Notes: generated by a model from the letters alone, not told the origin. DNA of 64,000 nt from Natrialba taiwanensis DSM 12281 (GCF_000337595.1 NZ_AOIL01000049.1:86013-150012); one strand, 5' to 3'; numbered from the stretch's first letter, positions 51,270-61,228 are shown. Program-made: numbers and translations.

Positions 51270-52324
51270 TGGTTCGAGCAGTTATCGCGGACGATTCGGC
51301 GGTGATGCGCGAGACGCTCGGAAAGATCCTCGAAGACGGCGGCATCGACGTGGTCGCCCGGGCCAAAGACGGCACCGAGGCGGTCGAGTTCATCGAGCGT
51401 CACGATCCCGACGTGGCGACGATCGACATCCAGATGCCGGGATTGACGGGTCACGAGGTCATCGAACGGGTGATGGCCGAGCATCCGATTCCGATGCTGG
51501 TCATCAGTTCCCAGACGACGCACAACGCGGATGCGACGTTCGACGCGCTGGAGGCTGGGGCGGTCGATTTCCTGGCGAAGCCGTCGGGAGACGGCTCGGT
51601 CAATATCTGGTCCCAGCAGGAGACGATCGTCGATCGGGTCAGGGCGGTCGCGCAGGCGGATGTGGCGGGGATGGAGACGGACCGATCCAGCTGCGAGCGG
51701 TCCGACCCCCAGCCGATCGCTGTCAACGCCGAGTTCCCCTGCGATCCGACGCTCGTCATCGGTGCATCGACCGGCGGTCCGCGGGTCGTCGAACGAGTGC
51801 TGTCCGAGCTGCCACCGCGGGCAGGGTTGCGGGTACTGGTGGTCCAACACATGGCAGATCATTACACAGAGCGGTTCGCAAAACGGCTCAACGACCGAAC
51901 GGCGTACGACTTTCGAGAGGCGCGAGACGGCGATACCGTCGGCCCCGGTGAGGGCGTCCTGGCGAAGGGGGGCTCGCACCTTCGGGTGACCGACGCGACC
52001 GGCGGGACGCTTTCCGTTTCTCACGGCGACGGCCCCAAACGACATAACGTCAGGCCGGCGATCGATGTAACGATGGAAACCGCAGCCGAAACGGTCACCG
52101 GCAATCTCGCCGGTGTCGTTCTCACCGGGATGGGTGCCGACGGCGCAGCCGGACTCGCGGCGATCACGGACGCCGGCGGGAAGGCGATCGTCCAGGACGA
52201 GGACACGTCCCGCGTCTACGGCATGCCGAAGGTCGCCGCCGAACGGGTCGATGTCGATATGGTCCTTCCGAAGGACCGGATCGCCGAAGGAATCACGAAC
52301 GCCTTCCGGGGGTGGTCCGCATGA
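51269..52324 (+). CDS. cheB: Chemotaxis protein-glutamate methylesterase CheB
   Basis: 351 aa, ATG 51269 chosen because the receiver domain starts MVRAVIADDSAVMRE; the frame is open far upstream but that is not coding. Receiver domain with phospho-Asp53 (VATIDIQMPG), a linker, then the methylesterase domain: GASTGGP (catalytic Ser), VVQHM (His) and LTGMGADGA (Asp). Removes methyl groups from transducers. Stop overlaps the cheA start (ATGA). Confidence 0.96.
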   Translation: MVRAVIADDSAVMRETLGKILEDGGIDVVARAKDGTEAVEFIERHDPDVATIDIQMPGLTGHEVIERVMAEHPIPMLVISSQTTHNADATFDALEAGAVDFLAKPSGDGSVNIWSQQETIVDRVRAVAQADVAGMETDRSSCERSDPQPIAVNAEFPCDPTLVIGASTGGPRVVERVLSELPPRAGLRVLVVQHMADHYTERFAKRLNDRTAYDFREARDGDTVGPGEGVLAKGGSHLRVTDATGGTLSVSHGDGPKRHNVRPAIDVTMETAAETVTGNLAGVVLTGMGADGAAGLAAITDAGGKAIVQDEDTSRVYGMPKVAAERVDVDMVLPKDRIAEGITNAFRGWSA

Positions 52325-54399
52325 GCGACGCGACCAGCACCTTCGTCCAGGAGAGCCAGGAAGACATCCAGAAGTTGAACAACGCCCTGCTCGATCTGGA
52401 GGACGACCCCGAGAGTTCGGACGCCATCGAGACCGTGTTCCGGGTCGCCCACAACCTCAAGGGCAACTTCGGCGTGATGGGCTATACGACGGCGAGCAAC
52501 CTCGCCCACGCGATCGAGGACTTGCTCGACTGCATCCGCGACGGCGAACTCGCGGTCACGGCCGAGCGCATGGACCTCATCTTCAGCGGCGTCGACCACC
52601 TGGCTCGGATGGTCGAGGAAATCTCTGACACGGGCGAGACGAACACCGATCCGGCGGAGACGATCGAGGCGATTCGAGCGTCGATCGACGAGGAGGCGGC
52701 TGCTGGAGCCGACGGCGACGAGACTGGCGCTACTGACGGGACGGCAGCAAACGCAGCTACCGTCGACAGCGACCGCGACGTCCCGCTCGCCGAACTCGCC
52801 GACGACATCGATCTCGCCGAACTCGAGGCCGAGACGAGCGTCTACCGGGCCGCACTCGAGGTCGCCGACACCGGCTCGCCCCAGGTCGACGCGATGTTCG
52901 TCATCGACTCGGCGAACGACGAGTTCGAGTTGCTTCGGACGGTCCCCTCGAACGCGGCGATCGAGGACGGCGAGTTCGACGCCGCCTTCGACGCCTACGT
53001 CGCGACGACCGATTCGGACGTGGACCGCGACAGTGTCGCGTCGTTCTTCGAGGACGACCGGTACGTCGAGGGCGTCTCCGTCGCCGAAGTGACTGACGAA
53101 ATCGTCGCCGACGAGCGAGACGACGGCAACAGCGACGGCGACGGCGGGGTCGAGGATGGTGCGACCGATGAGATCACCGATGCCGACGCCGACACCGACG
53201 AGTCGATCGACGGTGATTCGGACTCGACGAGCGAATCGAGCGTCACCCACAGCAGCAAGGAAGTCGAATCCATTCGGGTCGACGTCGAACAGGTCGATCA
53301 GCTCTACAACCAGGTCGAGGAGATGGTCACGAGTCGGATCAAGCTCCGCAAGATCATCGAAGGTAGCGACCTCGTCGAGGCCGAAGACGAACTCGAGGAG
53401 CACGGCAAGATCACGGCGAGCCTGCAGGATACCGTCCTCGAAATTCGGCTGGTGCCGCTGAAGAAGATCGTCGGCAACTTCCCGCGGGTCGTTCGCGACC
53501 TCGCGCGCGAGCAGGACAAGGAGATCGACTTCCGAATGGAGGGCGTCGATATCGAGATGGACCGCTCGATCCTGAACGAACTGAGCGATCCGCTGATGCA
53601 CCTCATCCGGAACGCCGTCGACCACGGGATCGAGTCGCCCGAAGAGCGCGAACGCAAGGGCAAGCCCCGCGAGGGGACGATCACGCTCACGGGCGAACGC
53701 GAGCGCGACCGCGTCTCCGTGACGGTCGAAGACGACGGCGGCGGCCTCAACGTGGAGAAAATCCGCTCCAAGGCGGTCGAGAAGGGGATCATGAGTGAGG
53801 ACGAGGTTGCGCTTCTGGATGACTCCGAGGTCTACGACCTCATCTTCCACCCCGGCTTCTCGACGACCGACGAGGTCACGGAAGTCAGCGGCCGCGGCGT
53901 CGGGATGGACGTGGTCAATCAGGTCGTCCGCGGCGTCGACGGCTCGATCAACGTCGAGAGCGAACCCGACGAGGGGACCGCTATCACGCTTATGCTGCCA
54001 GTCAGCGTCGCCATCGTCCGCGTCCTGTTCGTGACCGCCGGCGACGAAACCTACGGCGTTCCGATCAAGAACATCGATGAAATCTCCGAGTTCGAGGACG
54101 TGACGCTCGAATCGGTCGAGGGCCGACAGACCGTCACGCACGACAACAAGGTCTATCCGCTGCTCTCGCTCGGCGACCGCCTCGACGTTCCGGATACCGA
54201 ACCCGACGGAGACGACATGGTCGTCCGCATCAAAGAAGACGTTAGACAGGTTTGCATCCGCTGCTCGGACGTTATCGGCCAGGAGGAGGTCGTCATCAAG
54301 CCCTTCGAGGGCGTCCTGAGCGGCGCGCCCGGGATCAGCGGGGCATCCGTCCTCGGCGAGGGCGAAGTCGTGATGATCCTCGACGTAGACACGCTGTGA
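52321..54399 (+). CDS. cheA: Chemotaxis histidine kinase CheA
   Basis: 692 aa, ATG 52321 coupled to cheB. HPt domain 1-105 with His44 (RVAHNLKGNFG). An acidic linker, a P2-like CheY-binding domain (about 155-260), more acidic linker, a dimerisation helix (VDQLYNQVEEMVTSRIKLRKI), ATPase domain with N box LMHLIRNAVDHGIESPEER, G1 VEDDGGGLN and G2 EVSGRGVGMDVVN, and a C-terminal CheW-like domain (AIVRVLFVTAGDETYGVPIKNIDEISEF). Central kinase; phosphorylates CheY and CheB. Confidence 0.96.
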   Translation: MSDATSTFVQESQEDIQKLNNALLDLEDDPESSDAIETVFRVAHNLKGNFGVMGYTTASNLAHAIEDLLDCIRDGELAVTAERMDLIFSGVDHLARMVEEISDTGETNTDPAETIEAIRASIDEEAAAGADGDETGATDGTAANAATVDSDRDVPLAELADDIDLAELEAETSVYRAALEVADTGSPQVDAMFVIDSANDEFELLRTVPSNAAIEDGEFDAAFDAYVATTDSDVDRDSVASFFEDDRYVEGVSVAEVTDEIVADERDDGNSDGDGGVEDGATDEITDADADTDESIDGDSDSTSESSVTHSSKEVESIRVDVEQVDQLYNQVEEMVTSRIKLRKIIEGSDLVEAEDELEEHGKITASLQDTVLEIRLVPLKKIVGNFPRVVRDLAREQDKEIDFRMEGVDIEMDRSILNELSDPLMHLIRNAVDHGIESPEERERKGKPREGTITLTGERERDRVSVTVEDDGGGLNVEKIRSKAVEKGIMSEDEVALLDDSEVYDLIFHPGFSTTDEVTEVSGRGVGMDVVNQVVRGVDGSINVESEPDEGTAITLMLPVSVAIVRVLFVTAGDETYGVPIKNIDEISEFEDVTLESVEGRQTVTHDNKVYPLLSLGDRLDVPDTEPDGDDMVVRIKEDVRQVCIRCSDVIGQEEVVIKPFEGVLSGAPGISGASVLGEGEVVMILDVDTL

Positions 54400-54480
54400 T
54401 CACCTCCCGGTACGGAGTCACATCGGATCAGCACAACGACCACTCCGTCCACAACCACCACAACACGGAGGACACAAGAA

Positions 54481-55008
54481 ATGCCTGACAACACGCGGAT
54501 CGATCGATCGTCCGGAACCCGCGAGCCGGACGAAACCGGTTCCATCCCCGTCGGGCTCGCCGAGTTCGCACTCACGACCGACGGCGTGACGCTGAAGACG
54601 AGCGGACTCGGCTCCTGTATCGGCGTCGCGATCCACGACGAAACCGCCGGCGTGAGCGGACTCTTGCACTTCATGCTCCCGGCCGCCGCCGACGCGAACG
54701 GCACCCACCCCGACGCGAAGTTCGCCGATACGGGCATCGAATCGATGCTCGACGCGTTCCGCGAGCACGGCGGCCACCCCGCGCGCTCGTGGGCCAAAGT
54801 CGCCGGCGGCGCGACGATGCTCGAGTTCAACCGGCTCACGCCCGTCGGCGAACGAAACGTCGCGGCCGTCCGGCGCGAACTCGAAGCCGCGAACGTCCGC
54901 ATTCGAGCGACGGACTTCGGCGGCTACCACGGCCGCTCGCTCGCGTTCGACCCGTCGACGGAGACGCTGACGGTGACGAGCGGGGACGGCGTCGTTCGAC
55001 GCCTCTGA
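54481..55008 (+). CDS. cheD: Chemoreceptor deamidase CheD
   Basis: 175 aa. LKTSGLGSCIGVAIHDETAGVSGLLHFMLP holds the catalytic Cys in GSC and His in LHF; Thr-containing FADTGIESML follows, and KVAGGATML completes the family motif set. Converts receptor glutamines to glutamates and binds CheC. The ATG 54481 is preceded by CGGAGGAC about 14 nt upstream, a possible ribosome-binding site. 81 bp after cheA. Confidence 0.93.
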   Translation: MPDNTRIDRSSGTREPDETGSIPVGLAEFALTTDGVTLKTSGLGSCIGVAIHDETAGVSGLLHFMLPAAADANGTHPDAKFADTGIESMLDAFREHGGHPARSWAKVAGGATMLEFNRLTPVGERNVAAVRRELEAANVRIRATDFGGYHGRSLAFDPSTETLTVTSGDGVVRRL

Positions 55009-55040
55009 GCGCCCACCCGTCGCCGGGCGGGCCGCCAGAA

Positions 55041-55050
55041 TTTATTTATT
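55041..55050 (+). promoter_or_regulatory. TATA box of the RAD55-like ATPase gene
   Basis: TTTATTTATT, 24-33 bp before ATG 55074, leaderless spacing; separates this gene from cheD as its own transcript. Confidence 0.55.
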
Positions 55051-55073
55051 GGACACGTTCCTGATTCCCGACA

Positions 55074-55784
55074 ATGCGAATTTCATCGGGCGTACCGGGA
55101 TTCGACGAACTGGTCAACGGCGGCATCTTGAAGGACCGCCTGTACGTCATCAGCGGCCCGCCCGGCAGCGGCAAGACGACGTTCTGCTCGCAGTTCGTCA
55201 CGAAAGGAGCCATCGACGGCGAAACCACGCTGTTTCTGACGCTTCACGAATCCCAAACCGAACTCGTCAACGACATGGCGAACTACGAGTTCGGCTTCGA
55301 CAAGGCGGTCAGTTCCGGCCACGTGAAAGTGCTCAACGTCTTCGATACGGAAGCGCAACGACTCTTCTCTTCGTCGTCTCGAGGATCGGGCGAGTTCCCT
55401 TCAAACGTCGAGAACCTCTCGAATCAACTCGTCGCGTTCGTCGAATCGCGCGATGTCGATCGGCTGGTGATCGACTCGACGATGTTGCTCGAGTACTACT
55501 TCTCGGACGACCTCAACGCGCTGATCAAGTTCCTGACGAAGTTAAAGCGCGCCGACGCGACGGTCGTCCTCATCTCGGAGATGACCGATCCCTCCTCGTA
55601 CTCGGACGGCCACTATCTGGCCCACGGCGTCGTCTTCATGCACAACTATCTCGAAGCCGGCGGGATGACCCGCGGCGTCCAGATCATCAAAATGCGCGGC
55701 ACCCGGATCGACTGTGACATTCGACAGGCCGAGTTCACGAACCGCGGCCTACGAGTCGATCCGAACACGAACATCCAGACCTGA
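55074..55784 (+). CDS. RAD55/KaiC-like ATPase of the che cluster
   Basis: 236 aa, one RecA-fold domain: GVPGFDELVNGGILKDRLYVISGPPGSGKTTFCSQF (Walker A about 28-36), DVDRLVIDSTMLLEYYF (Walker B), MTRGVQIIKMRGTRIDCDIRQ at the end. Related to ArlH but a different subfamily; haloarchaeal versions are sometimes called HTR-like proteins. It has its own leaderless promoter. Being next to che genes suggests a signalling or motor-related role, not proven. Confidence 0.85.
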   Translation: MRISSGVPGFDELVNGGILKDRLYVISGPPGSGKTTFCSQFVTKGAIDGETTLFLTLHESQTELVNDMANYEFGFDKAVSSGHVKVLNVFDTEAQRLFSSSSRGSGEFPSNVENLSNQLVAFVESRDVDRLVIDSTMLLEYYFSDDLNALIKFLTKLKRADATVVLISEMTDPSSYSDGHYLAHGVVFMHNYLEAGGMTRGVQIIKMRGTRIDCDIRQAEFTNRGLRVDPNTNIQT

Positions 55785-55789
55785 CCCCG

Positions 55790-56488
55790 ATGTACGACGA
55801 CACATTCGGCACCGACTGGGAGTCCATCGACGACCGCGAAGAGGTCGTCGAACGCGCGTACGCACTCGGCGTCGCGACGCGACTGGGCGAGACGTATCCG
55901 GAGGAACTCGACCGCTTGACCGAACAGGTGGGAACGACCTACGACCAGAGTTTCGTCGACCTCGCCTACCAGAAGGGCCGCGACGAGGCGGCCGGTCGGG
56001 CGAGTGAGTCGCCGGGTGCAGTCTGGGAAGAACTCGTCGAGGGTCAGACGATCATCGACGCCGAGGAGACGGACGACCCCGAGGACACGCTGCCGGATGC
56101 GATCCGCGGTATCGATATCGATACGCCCCCGGCGGACAGCACCGAAACGCTTCGCAAACCGGCGTTTCTCGAGCGCCAGCGGGCGGACCAGTCCAGCGCT
56201 CCCGACGGAAAGCCGAGCCTGTTCGGCGACGGTCGATCGATCTTCGGGCGTTCGATGGCCAAAATCCGACGATCACAGGGAAACGCCGGCGAGCAGGACG
56301 ACGGCGAATCCGGAGGCGAAGGCGAAGTGGGCGAGCGAGACGAAGAGGGAGACGGCCAGCAGTCAGCACAGTCACCACCGAACGCCACGGACACCGAGAG
56401 CGAGACGCGCGGCAGTAACAGCGATCGCAACGGCCGATCGCAGTCGTCGACGAACGCTTCCGACGACGGTTCTGATCGAACGAACTGA
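55790..56488 (+). CDS. Acidic protein of unknown function, che cluster
   Basis: 232 aa. The N-terminal 60 residues look like a small helical domain (REEVVERAYALGVATRLGETYPEELDRL; YQKGRDEAAGRA), the rest is acidic and Gly/Ser-rich with RSIFGRSMAKIRRSQGN (about 150-165) as the only other island. It starts 5 bp after the ATPase gene, so the two are an operon. I recognise no family. Confidence 0.6.
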   Translation: MYDDTFGTDWESIDDREEVVERAYALGVATRLGETYPEELDRLTEQVGTTYDQSFVDLAYQKGRDEAAGRASESPGAVWEELVEGQTIIDAEETDDPEDTLPDAIRGIDIDTPPADSTETLRKPAFLERQRADQSSAPDGKPSLFGDGRSIFGRSMAKIRRSQGNAGEQDDGESGGEGEVGERDEEGDGQQSAQSPPNATDTESETRGSNSDRNGRSQSSTNASDDGSDRTN

Positions 56489-56946
56489 TCGGCGAACCGG
56501 CGAATAGAACGAACCGGATTTGACGATCGAACACCGAATGGGTGTGCGGAAAACCCACGCGCAGATCGACGAGTACCAGTTTCCCAACTATGTTTTCAAT
56601 CAGAAAGGTATCGCGACCGCCCTACACGTCGAACTGCGTCCGCGATACCTCGCCCGGGTTTTGCTACCGGATAGCGCGCCGAAACGTCGGCTAAGCGCCG
56701 GTGAATGCCGGTTGTTTGAACGCGTTCCAACACGGATGCCGGTTTGTAACCGCATGTTTGTACCCGCATGCGTGAGTGAACTCGCTCCAGTCATTCCGCG
56801 ACCGAAATCCACTCACTGGACGATAGCAGTTCCGAGTGCGCGGATAAGGATGAATCGATCGGTAGTGGCACAACCGGCCGCAGTTGTATCGTATCTGAAA
56901 CAGGTTCCCGAATGCGTAATGGAGGTGATGCGTGGTCGCGGATGCC
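56489..56946. other. Intergenic gap after the che cluster
   Basis: 458 bp with lower GC in places. Nothing that looks coding. Short repeated words such as CCGCATG occur around 56740-56770. Confidence 0.5.
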
Positions 56947-58014
56947 CTAGAACGCTCGCAGTTCCTCGAGCACCGCTTCGGCGCTGCCGTCGTCGATGAC
57001 CTCGCGAGCCCGGTCGAGTCCCGCATCGAGGCTGTCAACGTCACGGCGAGCGTACATCCGGACCGCACCGTTGAGCGCAATCGCGTCGGCGAACTCGTCG
57101 CTGCGGTCGCCGGCGAGGACTGCGTCGGTAATCGCAGCCGAGTCTCCTGCAACGTCGTCGACGGCGAGATCCTCGGCTTCCATCGCCATGCCGTACTCGG
57201 CGGTCTCGATTTCGTCGTCGGCTAACTCCTCGCCCTCGTCCCACTCGGCCACCTTCGTGTAGCCGGGGCGGATGTCGTCGTACCCTTCCATCCCCTGGAA
57301 GAAGATGGCCCGCGAATAGTCGAGTTCAGCACTCTCTTTCAGGAGATCGGTCATCTTCTTCGCGAACGCGAGGTGGTAGAACGAGCCGAGGTGGACGTCG
57401 GCGTTCGCCGGATTCGCGACGGTTTCGACGGTGTTGACGAACGTGCGGACGCCCATCTGGTCGCGCCGGTCGTGCAGGTCGTGGATGCCCGGATTGAACT
57501 CGGGCTGGTAGTAGAAGCCGAAGCCGGTTTCGTCGACCATGTCGGCGCTTTCATCGGGTGCGAGTTCGGTTCGGATACCGAGTTCGTCGAGGACGTGTTT
57601 GTAGGCGGGTTCTTTCTGCGTCGGGACGCGGTCGCCGGAGTGGACGACGACGGGCGTGCCCGCGGCGGCGGCGACGACGCCGGCACCGACGCCGAGGATG
57701 GCAGAGGTGTGCTTGCCGTCGTAGTTCGCGCCGCAGTCGACCGGATCGGCGTCCGGTTCGGCGGTGATCACCGACTCCTCGCGCATGACGTCGGTGTAGG
57801 CCGCCAGCTCCTCGGGGTTGTTTCGCTTCCAGCGGTTTGCGAGCCAGAACGCGCCGAGGGTCGTCTCGTCTGGTTCGCCCGCGAGGATGCGCTGGAGCGC
57901 CTCGCGCGCCTGTTCGCGGGTCATGTCGTCGGCCGACTTGTGTCCCGATCCGACAACCTCCGTCATCAGCCGTTTGAGCGACCACTCGCCGAACTCCTGG
58001 GTTGCCTGCGCCAT
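56947..58014 (-). CDS. Anthranilate phosphoribosyltransferase-like protein (TrpD family)
   Basis: 355 aa, ATG 58014 (MAQATQEFGEWSLKRLMTEVVG). Glycosyltransferase family 3 layout: N-terminal helical domain with MTREQAREALQRILAGE, then a phosphoribosyl-binding fold with GANYDGKHTSAILGVGAGVVAAAAGTPVVVHSGDRV (PRPP loop region), SFYHLAFAKKMTDLLKESAELDYSRAIFFQGMEGYDD. The sequence diverges from true TrpD in several motifs (no GTGGD; HSGDRV rather than HGNRSVSS), so it is more like the TrpD2/YbiB paralogue with nucleic-acid links. No other trp genes nearby. Confidence 0.7.
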   Translation of the reverse strand: MAQATQEFGEWSLKRLMTEVVGSGHKSADDMTREQAREALQRILAGEPDETTLGAFWLANRWKRNNPEELAAYTDVMREESVITAEPDADPVDCGANYDGKHTSAILGVGAGVVAAAAGTPVVVHSGDRVPTQKEPAYKHVLDELGIRTELAPDESADMVDETGFGFYYQPEFNPGIHDLHDRRDQMGVRTFVNTVETVANPANADVHLGSFYHLAFAKKMTDLLKESAELDYSRAIFFQGMEGYDDIRPGYTKVAEWDEGEELADDEIETAEYGMAMEAEDLAVDDVAGDSAAITDAVLAGDRSDEFADAIALNGAVRMYARRDVDSLDAGLDRAREVIDDGSAEAVLEELRAF

Positions 58015-58189
58015 GATCCGTTGTTCGGACGGACGGCGCAAAAGCCTCCCGCTTCTGGGCCCGTTTGCCGACACGTTCGCCGTTTTACGCGTTCTCTGAG
58101 GAACGCTGTTGTGGTCACCCACCGTTTCCGCTCGCTGTTCTCTTCGGAGCGAAGTGGCGTGAACGCCGTTCACGATACCGGCCGCTGAA

Positions 58190-58882
58190 TCAGCGACCCT
58201 GCCGAGACCAGGCGGAAACGATCAGTGACCCGCCGGTGATGAAGAGGCTGAGTCGTCCCAGTAGGATGCCCTCCGATAACCCCCAGTTGGAGGTGCTCCT
58301 GGTCCCGTAATACACGTCTCCATCGTGTGCGATCGGATCGCTCCGTTCGAACTCGGGGATCCGTTGGTCGGTGAGGGTAATTGACCCGGTTTCGATCGCC
58401 CTGCGGACGTTCGAAGTCGTTTCGTTACTCGGAACCGCTATGTGATCGAGCGCTTCCATCGTCGTCGCGTTCTCGTGTCCCAACACCGTCACGTTGTCCC
58501 AGTACTCCGTCGTCGGGATGTAGAACTCGTTGTTGATCGTCACAAGTTTGTATCGTTTCCACGCGTCGGTGTACGGATTCCACTGATCCAACTCACTCCC
58601 GTACAGGGTTTGAACCGATCCGTTGTATTCGACCGCCCCCTCTGAAGCGATTTGCCGTTCGAGCGCACAGGCCTGCTCGGTTCCGCAGCGAAGCGTTTGT
58701 TCGGAGAACTCGACGACACGTTCCGCATCGCTTTCATTTTCGATCGCTTCGACAGTGTAGGTGATTTCAGTCCCACTTCCGGTTAGATCGTCCGATGCGA
58801 AGTAGACTGGATTCAGCAGCAACCCGATCCCGACGACGAGCAGAACGGCGGGTTTGGTGAGCGTGGAGAGCATACAAAACAC
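58190..58882 (-). CDS. Membrane protein of unknown function
   Basis: 230 aa (ATG 58882, or ATG 58873 giving MLSTLTKPAVLLVVG). N-terminal membrane helix (about 9-27: KPAVLLVVGIGLLLNPVYF), an outside domain with two Cys (CGTEQAC) suitable for a disulphide, and a C-terminal helix (GILLGRLSLFITGGSLIVSA). Three or more sequons. Haloarchaeal proteins of this layout are common and uncharacterised. Confidence 0.7.
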   Translation of the reverse strand: MFCMLSTLTKPAVLLVVGIGLLLNPVYFASDDLTGSGTEITYTVEAIENESDAERVVEFSEQTLRCGTEQACALERQIASEGAVEYNGSVQTLYGSELDQWNPYTDAWKRYKLVTINNEFYIPTTEYWDNVTVLGHENATTMEALDHIAVPSNETTSNVRRAIETGSITLTDQRIPEFERSDPIAHDGDVYYGTRSTSNWGLSEGILLGRLSLFITGGSLIVSAWSRQGR

Positions 58883-59365
58883 GTCAAAATAACATGTAAT
58901 AAAATAATCGTCTTCGATTCCGAGAACGAAACGAGTTCGCTGACTCGTCGTGGTCGGACCGACGACACGGTTACCCGCCGATCAGGCTCTCAGCCGCGTA
59001 GGCACCGCCCGGCCACGCTGAACTCGCACTCGCCGAACGCGTAGAGGGTTCCGTGATTTACGGTGAGAAAGTCGATACATGTATAATTTTCTACCTGTGG
59101 ACGGGTTGCATCTACCAGTAATTGGTAACACGGGTTCTTCATTCAGAACTACGACTGAAACGGAATCGGACGGTCGTGATCGTACCGAAACCCTGCGGAA
59201 AATCCCTCCGCGAGAAAGAACGTTCGAGACACTTGGACAGCTAACAAGTCGCATTAACTACCAGATAGGGGCTAGGACTGGTATCGTTTGAAACAGTTGC
59301 ATCGCTACAAAGTACCGTTAATTGCTAGATAGGATTATAACTGGTATTTCTACGGACGTGTTGTT
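58883..59365. other. Intergenic gap with an imperfect direct repeat
   Basis: 483 bp between divergent genes. Near the right end two related 30-bp words occur: TTAACTACCAGATAGGGGCT... at 59254-59284 and TTAATTGCTAGATAGGATTA... at 59318-59347, both ending ACTGGTAT, 64 bp apart. The second lies 18 bp before the next gene's start. No gene seen. Confidence 0.45.
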
Positions 59366-61051
59366 ATGTGGAACCGTCGATCCGTACTGGCGACTGGTGC
59401 AGCGCTGTCGATCGGAACCGGACTCACTTCGGTGGGGGCCGGAGCCACCGAGGCTGATGCCGACGAACTCCCGGATCCGGATCGCGATCCGGGACCGAAC
59501 GAGGACTGGCCGTCACACCGAGGCGACCCCGGTCACGCTAGATACATCGCGGACGGCCACGAGTTCAGCGGCGGTGAACTCGAGGCCGCGTGGTCCGTCG
59601 AGGGTGCGGGCGGGAGTACCATCGCTGTCGCCGACGAGACGGTCTATACGTCGACCGACGGCGGCGTCGTCGCTCTCGATGCGACGGATGGCACCGTCGT
59701 CTGGGAGAATACGGATATCGACGCGGGAACGCCGTCGGTCGCCGGCGAGACCGTCTATCTCAGTGGGAACGAGGTCGTCGCGCTCGACCGGGCCAACGGG
59801 AGCGTTCGCTGGGAAACCGAGTTCGATCCCGAGGAGGAGATCGTCTGGCAGACGGTCGCTTACGGCGGCGTGTACGCCGTCGCCGACGGTACGCTATACG
59901 CGCTCGAGGCCGACGACGGCTCGGTTCGGTGGAAGAAAGAATCGGTCGGCAGCGACGACGAGTACAAATTCTTTACGGCGCCCGCCGCGGCAAACGGCGT
60001 GATCTACAGCGTCACAGGCGCCGGTCTGATCGCTCTCGATCCCGAGACCGGTGCCGAAGTCTGGCAAAAGGGAACTATCGCCTCCCAGCCCGATGCCGTC
60101 TACGCGACGTCGGAAGCGGTCGCTTACGCCGCCGATGGCTCCCCGGAGTGGCCGTTGCGTGATGCCCAAACAGGCGAGTTTGTAGCCGTAGGTTACGGGT
60201 TCCGCGAAATAGCATTCGGCGAGGAAATCCACGTCGGCGGCGGCAGCGACCAGGACTACTCCGGCAGTTCGATCCGCGGTGACGAATACAGTTGGAGTCT
60301 CGACGTTATGTACACCTACGGGCAAGCCGTCATCAGCGGCGAAACCGTGTTCACGTATCTCACTCGGGACGGAGGGGGCCCAAATCCCGAGTGGCGGGAC
60401 TACGACGAGAACCTCGTCGCCCTGAACAAGTACGACGGGTCCGTGAAGTGGGTGCTCTCGAAGGACGATGCGCCGGTTGGGCGGATTCGTGCGATCAGCG
60501 GCGAGACGATCTACGTCGACCACGACGGCGAACTCGTGGCGCTTCGCGACGAAAGCGGCGGGGACGACCAGCCCGACGAGAGCGAGGAGAACGACGACAC
60601 GGACGGCGGAAACGACGAGGGTGACGGATCCGATGACAGTGACGAAAACGACGACGCGGACGGCGGAAACGGCGAGCAGGATGGATCCGACGGGAGTGGC
60701 GGAAACAACGAGACGGACGGAGGAAACGGCGAGGGAGACGGATCCGACGGAGGAGACGATCACCAAGACGGCGATGACGACAGCGACACGGTGGGAGACG
60801 ACGGCGACGGCGACGACGGAGCGTCTGCCGACGGCAATGATAGCGATGCCGGAACCGGAAACGGCGGCATGGAGGACACTGGAAACGAGTCGAACGCTGA
60901 AAACGAGACGGACACCGGGAACGACACTGACGACACCGTGCCCGGCTTCACGACCGGTGCCGGCCTTCTCGGCGGAGCGTTCGGCCTCGAGTGGCTGCGC
61001 CGGAAGGCCGGCGTCGACGACTCGACCAGCGTGAACGACCAATCTGAGTAA
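59366..61051 (+). CDS. Tat-exported PQQ-repeat beta-propeller surface protein
   Basis: 561 aa. Tat signal NRRSVLATGAALSIGTGLTS (about 3-22), then about seven 45-residue PQQ-like blades (DETVYTSTDGGVVALDATDGTVVWENT; GETVYLSGNEVVALDRANGSVRWETE; DGTLYALEADDGSVRWKKES; GAGLIALDPETGAEVWQK). From about 395 an acidic Asp/Gly/Glu/Asn tail leads to VPGFTTGAGLLGGAFGLEWLRRK (about 525-548), like a PGF-CTERM sorting signal, so archaeosortase processing and lipid attachment are possible. No PQQ-dependent dehydrogenase motifs; probably a scaffold or binding protein. Confidence 0.82.
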   Translation: MWNRRSVLATGAALSIGTGLTSVGAGATEADADELPDPDRDPGPNEDWPSHRGDPGHARYIADGHEFSGGELEAAWSVEGAGGSTIAVADETVYTSTDGGVVALDATDGTVVWENTDIDAGTPSVAGETVYLSGNEVVALDRANGSVRWETEFDPEEEIVWQTVAYGGVYAVADGTLYALEADDGSVRWKKESVGSDDEYKFFTAPAAANGVIYSVTGAGLIALDPETGAEVWQKGTIASQPDAVYATSEAVAYAADGSPEWPLRDAQTGEFVAVGYGFREIAFGEEIHVGGGSDQDYSGSSIRGDEYSWSLDVMYTYGQAVISGETVFTYLTRDGGGPNPEWRDYDENLVALNKYDGSVKWVLSKDDAPVGRIRAISGETIYVDHDGELVALRDESGGDDQPDESEENDDTDGGNDEGDGSDDSDENDDADGGNGEQDGSDGSGGNNETDGGNGEGDGSDGGDDHQDGDDDSDTVGDDGDGDDGASADGNDSDAGTGNGGMEDTGNESNAENETDTGNDTDDTVPGFTTGAGLLGGAFGLEWLRRKAGVDDSTSVNDQSE

Positions 61052-61074
61052 GGAGACCTCAGGTTGGGCAAGAG

Positions 61075-61092
61075 GGTGTCATAGAACTCTTC
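61075..61092. repeat. 18-bp terminal inverted repeat, left
   Basis: GGTGTCATAGAACTCTTC, a perfect inverted partner of 63001-63018. Together they bracket 1,944 bp. No matching target-site duplication was found. Confidence 0.75.
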
Positions 61093-61228
61093 TCACATCG
61101 TGATGATCGTGCTTCCCAGATTGTCTCCGTGTTCGTAGTTTGTGATAGCGACGACGAGGCGAAAGCACAGGGCAAGAAGACGCTCCGTGAGGCAGGGTTA
61201 TCACGCTATGGGACGGATCTGTGTCACC

